A stretch of DNA of 64,000 bases from Butyriboletus loyo (taxonomy: Eukaryota; Basidiomycota; Agaricomycetes; Boletales; Boletaceae): positions 1 to 64,000 of the forward strand of contig JBBPSI010000074.1 in the NCBI GenBank assembly GCA_038093515.1, given 5' to 3'. Within the stretch, counting starts at the first letter, position 1; every line of letters begins with the position of its first letter. The position numbers and the translations under genes were made by a program. The notes below the pieces were generated by a model. It searched no databases. It was not told the DNA's origin and saw only the letters and a program-made list of their open reading frames with translations. Below are positions 51,002-62,817 of the stretch, piece after piece.

Positions 51002-52782
51002 TCATTTCGCGGCAGGACAGTTCCATGACAATCCCGTACGTCCCCCGGGAACGACACACTTCCAAGGCCCTTGCGCGCCATGTGAGAGGGTAAACCCATT
51101 CTCAGATGCTGCGAGGAATGCATTCGAAACAGTCGAGCAATCACTATCTGCTGTTAGACCGTCTACAAGTTCATCCTCGAAGCTTGACGTCGGTGTCATC
51201 TCTGGTGCAACAAATAGTGAGATATTTTTGAGACTGGCGTCTGGGATGTATGTCGGGGCATCCGTTACAGGGTCTCTGGGCAAGTGGTATAGCTGCCAAC
51301 AAAATCGTAAGTTGACGATAGTATTACAGGCAAGACGACCAACTCACACGGACAATAGAACCTTCTCTTGGTGTTGAACCAATGTCGAGAGCGATAGCTC
51401 CACGTGATGGATCGCCGGCATTGATGCGATGGAGTTGGGAGACCTGGATGGTCCAACAGAGTGATTTTTTTTGGATAGAACAACATTGGTTATCTGGTGA
51501 TAGACAAGGACGTAAGACGTAAATTGGTACCACGTACCTGTTGAGTTGACGGATCCATGATACCGACGTAAAACTCGTCCTCTTTTCCTACCCATGTTGT
51601 ATATGAGGTGGAAAGGCCATGTTTCTGGATAGCGCTGAGCAACAATAAAGTGGGATTCCCAGAATCTAGTGATAGAATCAGATTTCCTGCAGAACTGACG
51701 TCGAAGATGTAGATGACGCGAATCGATCGAATGCAAAATTATTAGATCAGTCTCGCACAGCGAGGAAGGGCTACTGGATACCTCGTAACGTTCAGATCAG
51801 TGCTTAGCGCGACCAGCGGAGGGAAGGAAAGCTCGACCACCGGTGGAGATGAAGAAGGGGAAGTGTTGAACGCGATACCAACGGCCCCGTTCGATAAAAT
51901 AGACCCATTGCGAAAGAGCGTAACTGGACGACCAGTAGTGAAAGGAGTGGATGAAGCGATAAGAGAGAGCTGTATAGCATCAAAGATTGCACCGGGTGTA
52001 GATGAGGTTGTAAGACGGAAAATGGGTTGAAATAAACGTTGCGATATTACAGACCTTGTTCGCTTGCGGAAACGCACCTTCTAGCACAGTCGCAAGCCCT
52101 TCCGGTGCCTTGTCAGAGAAGTAGAGAATATTGTCTACGGTTGATGGGCTGACGGACATGGCATTTGCAAAGGGATGTTGTTATTTGAGAAGAAGACATA
52201 CTCAAGATTTCGCAGTGCATCAGGCAGCGTCGAGTCTACGCCATTTCCGTGTCTTGATGACGACGAACAAGTCACCGAGTTTGCGGTGTGATCCCAGACG
52301 TCATCCCAATTAACCTTACCATCAGACTCGGAAAGATCACGGATAATTTGCATTTGTGAATTCTCAATATTGACTCGCGTTGCTCCATTCGTGTTCTCAA
52401 TTCTCCTCTGTCGAGCAGCGTGCCACCTCCCGACTTGTGCCTCTGCACGACCCGAGATCGTGGAACGGAAGGACACACCATTTACGAACGCGTACGCGAG
52501 GGAGCATGAATGTGGTCCAGTGCGTACCCTCGGGTCGAAGTATTGATCGGGTAGTGGTGCGGATATGCAGCCGACATGCTCAGGATAGAGCTGGGTGAGA
52601 GTGGATGTGATATCAGACAGAACCCCTGGAGGAGTTGCCGACGAGGGAGCAAGTGCGAAAAGTAAGATTGGGTTTGGTGAGGACAGTTTATGTCTTCTCT
52701 GGAGTGACTGGGGAAGGACGTTGAGCAGTGAGCGCGCACATCGAGAATTGTACGTGACCGCGGTGGAAATTTGCGAAGACAT
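51002..52782 (-). CDS. FIST-domain protein
   Basis: The start is the ATG at 52782 (MSSQISTAVTYNS). About 450-500 residues in several exons end with NCPAAK and a TGA at 51002. The order LLFALAPSS, then LTQLYPEHVGCIS, NILYFSDKAPEGLATVLEGAFPQA, LIASSTPFTTGRPVTLFRNG and SNGAVGIAF matches the FIST (F-box and intracellular signal transduction) N-terminal fold, a putative small-ligand sensory domain. I see no F-box in the N-terminal exon. The role in fungi is unknown; a ligand is only inferred from bacterial family members. It lies head-to-tail 164 bp upstream of MPP-beta on the same strand. Confidence 0.75.
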
Positions 52783-55126
52783 TCGTGAATCGACGTCGAC
52801 GTTTATGCAGAAAAAAACCTCGACAGCCTGTCCCCTGGCTGTGATGTATGATTTCGTTGTGGGTGGTCTGGAGGCTGGGGTGATACTCAGAGCCAAGTCA
52901 CAAGTCGGCTTAGACTGCGTCAGTCCCGACACCACTCAGAGCCAAAATACATGTTCACTATTCATACAACGTGTCACCGTCATTCCGGTACAATGATTCT
53001 CTCTTCTGAAACAGATTGGGTACGAATGAAAGTGCTACCATGCATGCGACCATGAAAGCGCTTCTCTAGCATTTCGCGACCAGTCCGACAGACCCAGTTC
53101 GTACGTTTTGAGTCCTAGTTCACCACGAGGAGACAGATGCTGATGCGTCATGTATGCAGCAGTAAAACCGCTCGCAATCCCCTTGTATGTGCGCCGGTGA
53201 GTAAGACCATTGAACATTGCCATTCCATTTGGTTATATTCGACATCAACATCCTCGGTGGATTAACATTCAATCGAATCACTCCACGTTTGCAGCTTCTC
53301 GACCACCAGCAAGAAGGGATCGGCGGGGAGCTAGGGATCGGTGGGGGTGTCCGCCATTACCTCTTCGCTTCCGGAAAAACTGGTACTACGAGGGCTGTCT
53401 TGATATCCTTTTCTAGCTGATTCAGCTCATCCTGAGTGAAGGATCTGAAACCATCAATCGTCACGTCTCAAAAGTGCATCTGTTAAGATGACCGAATCGA
53501 CAATAGAAACAGAAACTTGGCGCTTGGTTGTGGTCGCTAGCGGCGTAAGAGATGCTATTGGTTGGCTATTCTTCAGTTCTGCTTGAATAATATTCGACGT
53601 CCTGCAGTCAATCTGTCGAAAAACCATACACTAGTGTAGAGTTATCTCACGACAGAAGTTACTTAAGCGTATCACCATAAGTCTGAGAAATTACACCGGC
53701 TTGGATTGTTTGATCGATCAAGGATTCGGCCGTGGACGGAGTCACTTAACCACTGGAGGCGCTCCTCTTGCAGCTTTGGGACCGCCAGCAAGAAGGAATC
53801 GAGGATGAAGTGGGAATCGGGGGTGTCCAGTCTCCCTTTCATCCCGCTCGCAGCTCCTGGACCACCAACACGAAGGAATCGGCGGGGGAGTCCACCACGC
53901 CCTCTCCGCTTGTGTCTTGGTGTTCGTTGCCGTGGCACTACCAGTAGAATCGGAGAGCAGCGACGCGATATTGGTCGCTAGTGGCTCAAGGAGGAGGAGT
54001 AAATCGTCAGGGGTTGTGACAATTTTATGCTCAGTTAGTATTTTATCGTAATCCATCTTATTTTGCTCTGTACTGAAGAAGCCAGAGGATATTAGAAAGG
54101 TGGTGGACTCCACGATCTCCTCCTGAGTTGCAACTGGAGAACTCGGGTCCGTTACTGGAAAGAAGTCAGCGAGTAATGACCTTTGTTTGCCTATTTATTC
54201 ACGGAGCGGGTGCGGGAAGAGACATGACCGAGGAGGTGACGGCAGCGGTCACGAAAGATAGAGCATAACACGGGAACGCATCCTGCAATGTGGCAATAAT
54301 TAACAAAGAAATTCGAACAACGAGAGCACTATCAGGCCGTTAACGGGAAACTGATCCTGGTCGGGGAATATAGAAAAGGCTAACAGAAAGCAGACTATGA
54401 GGATGTCAACACGAAATGGGTGTATAGACTTACTAGCCAGTACCTGGAGCCGAAGAAGGCTGCTGGAACGAGAGTAAAGGGTGGGAATTCATACGCTCAT
54501 AAAATGAGGTAGGCATATCTGCCGGAACACCATCAAATGACTCACGGCCCGCTCGCACTCGCGGTCGCCAAACCATCAGCGACGGACTTGTGAACCTTGT
54601 GATCACCCCCAAAACCTGTGCGGTTTTCTCGGACACCATGAATTACTGACGTACGGATCAATGGTAGTAGATGTGAAGCTTGAGAAGGAGCGCTTCCCGT
54701 CGCATGGGCCACCGCATGAATGGGCGAACTAACGTGGATGCTCTGTCGCCGAGCGGCGATCCTTTGAGTGCCAGTGGGCGCTGGCTGAGGCCGCCATCAT
54801 AGATTGGAGCTGCGCATGGGATTCCCTCAAAACGCTTAGTCACAAGTGAATGATCGACTTGTAAATTAGATTGTGAACATATGTGGGATCATGTACACGA
54901 CACAATTTAAACGCACAAGATCACGGACAGATTGTGTAAAGCACACAAGGATGAAGAACATACAACTGAGAGACTTCTAAGACGATACATCGGAGGTCGT
55001 TCAGTAGCAAAGTGTAGCAACCGATGCGCTGCTGCTCCTGCGAGTGTGTTGCTGGTACCTGTGACCTGTCCATTCTCCTCTCCAGCCAAAATCTACTAGG
55101 GGTATAATTGGGTCTAGCTGCTACCT
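52783..55126. other. Gene-poor region with short repeated coding-like units
   Basis: No full gene can be supported. Fragments with a repeated word lie at 53296-53375, 53768-53842 and 53848-53925 (separate entry). A plus-strand frame at 53210-53420 and a minus-strand frame at 53742-54113 cross these repeats. A minus-strand frame at 54433-54639 has no recognisable family. The last part (54840-55126) is the 3' flank of the phosphate exporter gene. Confidence 0.35.
53296..53925 (+). repeat. Three imperfect copies of a ~30-75 bp word
   Basis: The word GCAGCTTCTCGACCACCAGC followed by AAGAAGGGATCGGCGGGG begins at about 53293. It recurs, diverged, at about 53770 (GGGACCGCCAGCAAGAAGG) and about 53849 (GCAGCTCCTGGACCACCAAC). 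In the plus-strand frame it reads close to QLLDHQQEGIGG in copies one and three. The second and third copies are adjacent (about 80 bp apart); the first lies 0.5 kb away. Confidence 0.6.
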
Positions 55127-58100
55127 TCAGCTCAAACGGAATATCCGTTTCCTCAACCGCGCCTCCTCGTTGGAGTACACGTCAAGGTCATACGGCAGGG
55201 GTGCCTCGTGCATAATTCGGTGCAGAGCCGTATTATGAAGGTGCTTGTTCTCGAGTCGATCTGGAACCGTCGAACGCGTGAGCTGTAGCCACAAGGAAAG
55301 GGAAAATGGCTTACAAAAGTTCCACAGTACCCTCCGTAACATTTCCAACAAGGCAATGATGAACGATAATAGTTCGTAATTTTCCCCTTTGACGGTTGCG
55401 AAAACTACCCAATCGAAACGCAAGCATAGGTTGGATATCTGTGAAGAGGACTTAGATTTAGGTATGAGAGGGAATCGATCCGTGATCGTACCATAGAAAA
55501 GTAGTAGTGCTACGACATCGTCAGTGGCGTTGACAAGATCGGGACAAGGAAACACACCGGAATATGTGATTTATAGACGAAATCTGATCTAAGGAGTGGA
55601 TATCGAGCATGTGGTTTACACATTCCCCAGTCCATTGTTATGTCCTGAGACACAAATATGTCATGGATGTCGAGACGTACGGAGGCGGAGGAACTTACCC
55701 AAACACACGAATATATCGCATTGACAGTCGCTGCGAAACACCAGAGAATGTAGGTTTTACCGGTGCGGGGACTCACTGAGAGATGATTTCAGCAGCGTGT
55801 TGACCATCATAGAGTCAGACATACTTTGGTGCCTCCAGTAGTAGTAACAAAAGTAATATATCATACCCATCCCGTACTTCCCAGCCTATTTGAACCAGGT
55901 GATGAAAATTGAATGAATGGAGATCATATAAATAACATACGTTGAGAAGTTGGCTGGGGAGTTTTGAATCCCAGTATCGCCTCAGGGACTGTGCAAAACG
56001 TGCTAGGAAGGGCAAGATACCAAGAAGACAATACCATCCCCAATTCTGAGCTATGCTGCACGTCGACCATACTTCTTGCGCTTGAGGGGCGCTAGCCGAG
56101 GATAGGAGACTCCGAGATGCACCATGGAGAGCGGACGATTCCATGTGATACAGAGTTGTGACGTTGGATGTAGCATATAACGAGGATTGCGAATAAATTG
56201 GGGATTGCACGGTCGAACTGGAGAAGTCGAGGGAGAAACGGGTGTAGAAGCAGCCCACGAAGTACAGGTTGGAAAGCGAATACACAAGACTGCAGAGTTG
56301 ATCACTGGTAGTAACAGCCTGAGGGTGAGCTGGATTTGCTGAAGCAAACATAAGGATCATACCCGAGCCAGACGTCTGTGAACTGGAATATTATCAGATT
56401 TCGAAGGTGTATCGTGACGTCGATACTGGAGGCATACCTCGACCACCCGCATCCCACTAACCCCAAGCCTAGCTATTTGCTTAATTGTCCACCAACGAGC
56501 GCCCCCTCGCATAAAACTCTGTTTGTCCAGACGTGGCTGGCGTCAGACCTGGATGAGGAGCATCAGAAGGTGGTTGAAGTACTTACACGGAGTGGATTTA
56601 ACATAACCGCGAGGGTGAGAGCGAGCCAGATCAAGGGCCACAGCATTGGGGAACCAATTTGAGCCAAGGAGAACCAGTATGCGTAAGCGAGGGTGCACAA
56701 GAAGAAGGAAGGAAGCTTTTGCGCCAAGTCAAAATAAGTTGTGTGTGGTAGCCATATAGCACATACTTCAAAATATTGATGACGATCAATCCTTGATCTT
56801 GAGTTCAGTTCTGTGCAGATTGTCAGAGAGTGAATAAAGCGTGTTGGTAGTGACGTACTAAAGATAAAGACGTAGCTGATTCTTTTTTCCTCCCATACGA
56901 GGATATTGACACCAATCAGCAGCACCAGAAGTATCGGTACGATGAATATCGAGTAAATAAAGAGCAGGATATCCCATGACGGGAGTGTTTTCCGTGTATA
57001 CTCCTGGAAAGCTACAAATGAAGTTCAGAATGATACGGCTGAACAGTCTTGAAAGAAGTTCCTACATAGATAGGAACCTGCACCAATCGCAGGAACTGCT
57101 AGCCCCAACCACACCCCTGAGCGGAATGTGCTGGAATGGTACGTCATCGATGATAACATGACTCGAAGGCGGCTCATCGCTTTCTTTCTGTTTCCGTGTT
57201 CTGGATACGAGGTCCACGTGTCAGTAACATATAATTAAAACATATGAATCCCACCGCGCTCGAACGTGGAAGGACGTACCGAATCGTGCCGCGAAAAGGT
57301 GTTCCATTTCCTTGAGCATAGTGCTGACCATAGCACCAGAGCCAAAGGCGGAAGGCTCGACCTACAAGAATTCAGTCCATGAGTGTTGCAACATCACTCA
57401 CCAGTGCAGCTCCATACCTTGTCCTTCATGTACGCGTCCATGACAGAAATCTTGGTAATCTTCCTATATTTCTTCAACGCTTTGCGAAATCCGGTAAGGT
57501 TAACAATCTTTGTACACAACGCAAGGAAATCATGGGCGTGGTTCAACAATAGCACGACGATAGTCCAAGGTCGATCGAGAATCCGGCCGAGTAAATTTGA
57601 ATGAGGATCCGAAGGTCAAAAAATAAAATGTCAACATGCAACAAAAAGGCACTCACTCTGTAACTGTTTAAGACCTCGAGGCCGCTGTAAATACATGGCG
57701 CATATCAGCATCAAGCAAGGCATTCAACAGAAAACAAATAAGTTGCATTGTGCGAGACCCGCCTCTCCCCAACCTTTCATTGTACAGTTTCTGAAGGAAG
57801 AGCATTGTTCCAACCTACCGGTAATGTTCAATGACAGCATGTCGGAGTCGCCTTTTTGCGTGTCGATACTCATGGGGGTCGAGGGGATGCTTGCTTCCTG
57901 GGAAGCTATTCCAACGTTCGCTTAGCGACCTAGTACAGTCATTTAGCGTCGCAGAGGATGCGGTACTACGGTATGTTCCGGCTGCGTCACTTGCCACTGC
58001 ACGCTTTCCAGAATTATTGGCATTCGGACGCTGGCGTTCAGATACTTTCCTACCTAAGTTGAATGTATCAACGAAACCAAAATATCTGTGAGTCAAATTT

Positions 58101-59362
58101 GGAGCACTTTCGGAAAAAAAAGCCTTACCACCACGTCCCGTGCCCCGGAACCACTTGACCAATGACGAAAGTGCAGGTTGGATAGAAAGACACGCTCTCT
58201 TAGCCCAGTTCTGAGACTTCAAGTGCGCGGATGATTCCTAACGGGGTCACAGTTTAGTGGCATATGCGCCTATCCACAATAAAGAGCACCAACATAGAAC
58301 ATTTGCTTGTGTATTCCAAGTTCATCTAGTTGTTTTCTTAGCATTTTGGCACGTTCGTGCATCTCTTTCGCCCTTTCTGTATAAAATGTTTCTACTTTGT
58401 CTAGTTCAGCATCGAACATATCGAAAAATTCGGCATGGATGGCGGGCAGGTTGGAAAGTATTGTATACAAAGTCGGAGGTGTGGGAGATCCTGTCAAAAC
58501 CGCGATTAAGTTATGGTTAGGCCTTGACAGACAGGGGAAACAGATACCTGAACCCCTGAGTGGAGCACGGTGGGTTCTTGGGAGTAACAACGCTTGTGGA
58601 AATGGTGCGTTTATTCCTGTTTCGGTCACACCAAGTGGAGGACCGGTTGACGTCAAACCGAAGGAAGATACTGATATATTTTGTGAGCACCCGAACTCAA
58701 CCGTTGTCAGTGAATTCATGGCTTACTTTCCTGGTGACTCATTCTCCGCCCCGTAGAGGAAGCTAGCCCATGGCTACTCAAGTCCATAGTACCATCCGTT
58801 GTAGGGTCAGTTCCCGAGACCCATACGCCCGCGATGCGCGCTACTGCTGTGGTTCCTCGATTAAAGTACACCCCTGTCATGATTAAGAATGAATGCACTT
58901 CATTTTCAGGCACATAATCAGTGCCCAGGAGTGCTCTCACCTTCGGAGTCATCATATGTCTCCTCATTATCTGGAGAGATATTGAGAACATGGTCGATGT
59001 CCATATCCCCAAAGGAACTCCATGTATCGGCTTGCCGCGAAACCCTTGCTCGTATAAGTGCTAGCTGTACTTTAAGTTTGCGATAGTCTCTGTGGAACAG
59101 GAAGCAATCATATGTTTCCCAAGGTATGGGAGTCACGTTAGGGCATGGACATTCGAACAGTAAACTCATTACATGTAAGCTTTCCCCCACTCGGAGGTCT
59201 ATGGAGAGCAGTTAATACGAGGAATATGCAGGAATGCGGCTCGGAGACTCTCACCTGGGTATCTTGGAGGTATCTGCGGTGAAGCGGAAGATGAAAAGTA
59301 GGCGTTTGGTCAGGAATGACCGATGCAGTGAAGAAAACTGCTGCTCACCGTGCAAACTTCAT
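55127..59362 (-). CDS. Xpr1/Syg1-type phosphate exporter (SPX-EXS)
   Basis: A membrane protein exporting inorganic phosphate and regulated by inositol pyrophosphates through its SPX domain. Three tiny 5' exons (59349-59362, 14 nt; 59255-59273, 19 nt; 59173-59198, 26 nt) encode the SPX start MKFARYLQDTQTSEWGKAYI, continuing DYRKLKVQLALIRA. Later SPX helices read FDMFDAELDKVETFYTERAKEM. The transmembrane part includes IFIVPILLVLLIGVNILVWEE and WPLIWLALTLAVMLNP. The EXS domain shows CSLVYSLSNLYFVGCFYT, WGWYCLLGILPFLARFAQSLRRYWDSK and the later segments RFDWVVFATVKGENYE. Stop TGA at 55127-55129. I did not phase every internal exon. Confidence 0.9.
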
Positions 59363-61735
59363 GTCTCAACGTTGGGTCTATCCAATCCGACTAGTTGGGT
59401 ATATGGTTGGTTATCAACGAAACCAACGATTCCCTCGAATATAACTGAGAAACCGATTACTGGGGTGGGGCATGATACCATCAGGGAGCGGGACGGATCG
59501 GAATATTTATGCATCCTGGAAAGCAGCGAGTCACGCCGCAAGAAATGGGGTAGACTCCGCAATCAATTCGGTCACTTTGAAACTTTTGAAACGACACGAT
59601 CATACAGGGCCCGCACGGATCGACCGGGACCAATATTTGTGTCCGTGAATCACAGTGGGGAAACCTTCCTAACGAGGGAAAAAAAACATCATCATCGGTA
59701 CCATAGGTCCCCTATATGGCATCGTAGTTTTCCGTTTCTTGCAGAGGGGATCATGAGGGATCGCAAGGTGCAGAAGGGAGAGGGAGAGTTGAAACGGCAA
59801 TTCACTCGTTGCGCGAAAACTTAATTAATTAATTCCCACGGGAGCGGCACAACACAGCGAGCCACGAAACTGCAGCCTCGGGCACATAAAATCCGGATAC
59901 ACATGACAACGCATTGATTCGCTTGGACAGCGTCGCCGCACAATCAGAACCAGGAGTGAATACGGTTTCTCATAGAGTCATATAGCACTGCCTCGGTATG
60001 GTCTGGCTAATCACCGAAGTTCAAAAGCCTCGGAATTTGCTTCATCCATTTCTCAGATATAACATGTTTCATTAGTTCATGGTATCCAAATATCATATAC
60101 ATCCTCCCCCGACGACCGGAACACCCATTTATCCAAACCCAAATCCAAGGGGTTAGGCTCGGGCACAAGAAATGGCCACGTGTCCTTTCTTGCTTCTTTC
60201 TTTGAAACACAGTGGCTGGAGAGGCGATCTGTCCAAATATTGGTGCAAGTACTACGGGTGGTACCGGTAAGTACTTATCGGATTCGAATAAAACCTGATT
60301 TCATCTGTCTGATTCATCAACTACAGAAATAAGCTGACTACAACGAAGGAGATCGGCACAACCGTGTGAAATTTTAATTTTCGTGCGTTGCAATTGGGTG
60401 AATGTACTGCTTATTTCTCGGGTTTGTGCCCAGCCTATCTGGTCCCTAGTTGATCGTGTCACCTCTGTTTCGCTTCACTTGTCTGCGACCGTGGCGCGTG
60501 CACATGGTTATCTAGTGTGTGGTTACTAGCCAAATACAGTAAATCTACCCGGATCTGTGTTTCAGAACAAGGCACACGACTGTTTTTTGTAATGTACTTC
60601 CTACCTGGGTTATCTAGTGTGTGGTTAGCCAAATACAGTAAATCTACCATCTGTGTTTCAGAACAAGGCACGCGACTGTTTTTTGTAATGTGAACAGAAC
60701 TTCGAGAGAAATTTGATAAATCGCGAAAGGATTCTTGTCGGGGAAGGATGTATCTGCAGGAATTTGAATAGTATGAACTAATGAAACGTGTTGTGTTTGA
60801 GAAATGGACAAAGCATTGGAGTTACTTTGAACTTCTGTGCGATCTGTGATTGGCTAGACCAATGTTATCGTGATATGAGATCTAACCGTATTCACTCCTG
60901 CTACAGTGCTACCTCTCAGTTCTGATTGTGTGGCGCCGCTGTCCAGGCGAATGATTGTGTATTTAGATTCGTTGTCATGTGTATTCGGATTTATGTATTT
61001 GCCTCTCGTGCCTGAGGCCGGCGTACGTAGTAGTACCGCAGTAGGTTTTTACATTGATCATGAGTTTCCATAACAAACTTCTCGGCTTATTTTGTGATTT
61101 GATCTTTTTTTGTCATTCACACTTTCTGTGTATGGATCTCTCGCAGAAATTCTGGTCCTCCCTACATCTACAAACGTAGCCGACCCAAAAGCTCGAACTA
61201 GACTCTCCATCTATAGATCGTCCAATCAGAACTCTCAAATGACTGCGGTAGAGTAGTCAAGCGATGACGTTACATAGCGCCTTTGCAAATGTAGGAAGTA
61301 TGAGACACGGGGAAATCCGACGTGTCGTAGTTTGGCGAATTCGGAACAAAGGGGTCATCGGTCATCGAATCTGTCACGGCGGAGGACTTCTTGTACACGA
61401 ATACCATTGGCTGTGGGGTCCTTGACTGCAAGCTGCGACGTCCGGGCCTCTGGCAGAAACTCGCTGACCTCGACATCCATAGCGACCACACCGCAGCGAC
61501 CATATTTGAAACTCCGCTTCGGCATGCACTCCATGACTCAGGACATTGAATTATTTTTTGTTCGATGAACTTTGAAAACGTAGGTTATAGGATAAGAACT
61601 AACGTGCATGAAATAAAATAATGTTGTGAGGTAGTGGTGGGCCGATTCGAGGATGGGATTGCAGTGCAACTCGAGTCACGTGGTCATCCTCTTCGTTGCT
61701 GCGACTCCTGACCCGTTTCATCCACATCCTTCAGC
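59363..61735. other. Intergenic region between phosphate exporter and syntaxin genes
   Basis: The exporter promoter lies at the left, the syntaxin promoter at the right. An open plus-strand frame of ~196 codons at 59234-59824 overlaps the exporter's 5' exons in antisense and has no family resemblance; I do not accept it. A tandem direct repeat lies at 60506-60691. No gene can be supported in the rest. Confidence 0.4.
60506..60691 (+). repeat. Two-copy tandem direct repeat
   Basis: Unit 1 (60506-60607, 102 bp) and unit 2 (60608-60691, 84 bp) both begin GGTTATCTAGTGTGTGGTTA and run through CAAATACAGTAAATCTACC and GAACAAGGCAC to TTTTTTGTAATGT. Inside the aligned part they differ by two 3-base indels (ACT and CGG), one substitution, and unit 1 has an extra tail. 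On the minus strand both units read as the same peptide frame. Confidence 0.85.
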
Positions 61736-62817
61736 ATGAGCTTTCAAGATATCGAGACTGGCCAATCTCGTCCAGCTCAGCCGAGTAGCATATCCTCCCA
61801 GTCGCTGGAAAACTCCACTTTCTTGTCCTTGCAGTCCTCCTTGTCTCTTCAGGTGTTCAAGATCAATAGCAATGTTCAGGGAATTTTGAAATTGGTGGAC
61901 CAACTTGGCACTACGAAAGACTCTTCCTTTCTCCGTAAACAGCTGTAAGTCACCTTCGAATTGTCTGTCGAGGTATTCTCAATAGGTCCGCGGAAGCCAT
62001 GATCTCACGGAAACAACGAGAGCTATGGCTAAACGTGGGTCGGAGGATTTGAAGAAGCTTTCCGCTATACCGGCCGCGAGCGTAAGTCAATGTGTGATGA
62101 ATAATGTTTGCGTTTAGACTCAGCTCATCCTTCAGTCCCATCACAAGACCCCACTACAGAAGACGTCACACGATCTTCAATTGTCACTCGTGGCGTTCCA
62201 GCGAGCACAACAGCTTAGCGCAGAGAGACAGCGAACGGTAGTCGAGGGCGTGAGGCTTGCGGTAGAAGACGATCGTTCCCATCTTTCGTAAGAAATTTTG
62301 CGCAGGTTGTACTGCCCATCTAAGCTGGTCAAGTGAAACCTCCCCCACACCACAGCAGCAGCAGGCACAGATACTTCAATCCCAGTTGTCCCCCCATGAA
62401 CTTGCTTACCAAGAATCATTGATTCGCGAACGAGAAGTCGAGATTCAGGAGATTGAGACGGGTATTCACGAATTGTCGGAAATTTTCCGTGATCTTGGTA
62501 CACTGGTGAATCAACAGGGTGGCATGCTTGGTCCGTCTGCCCGCTGCATTTTTATCTGGCCTTCCTGAAACTCTGTTGAAATTCTAGATAACATCGAGTC
62601 GAATATCTATTCGATATCTTCTGATACTCGGGGAGCTGCTGAGGAGCTTTCTACTGCCGAGGAGCATCAGCGAAAGGCTGGCCGTCGCGCTGCATGTCTG
62701 ATGCTGATCATTGTGTTCGTAGTGGCCATTGTGCTTATGGCAGTGAGTCATTGTGAATTCACACTTTTCGTCGAGTTACTGAGCGTACCTGTTTACCCCC
62801 AGATCTTGTTGCCATAA
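61736..62817 (+). CDS. Qa-SNARE, Pep12/syntaxin-7 type
   Basis: A membrane-anchored SNARE of endosome-vacuole fusion. The N-terminus has an Habc-like three-helix region (LQVFKINSNVQGILKLVDQLG; HDLTETTRAMAKRGSEDLKKL; LQLSLVAFQRAQQLSAERQRT). The SNARE motif begins LIREREVEIQEIETGIHELSEIFRDLGTLVNQQG and continues MLDNIESNIYSISSDTRGAAEEL, with the central layer Gln of a Q-SNARE. The C-terminal anchor is CLMLIIVFVVAIVLMAILLP, with TAA at 62815-62817. The IFRDLGTLVNQQG...MLDNIE pattern is the Qa signature. Five or more short introns interrupt it; the first acceptor after 61944 is just before a CATGATCTC. Confidence 0.92.

Noticed and set aside
59234..59824. A 196-codon plus-strand open frame over the exporter's 5' end
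   Set aside because: No family, odd composition, and it runs antisense to the three small SPX exons that are clearly real.
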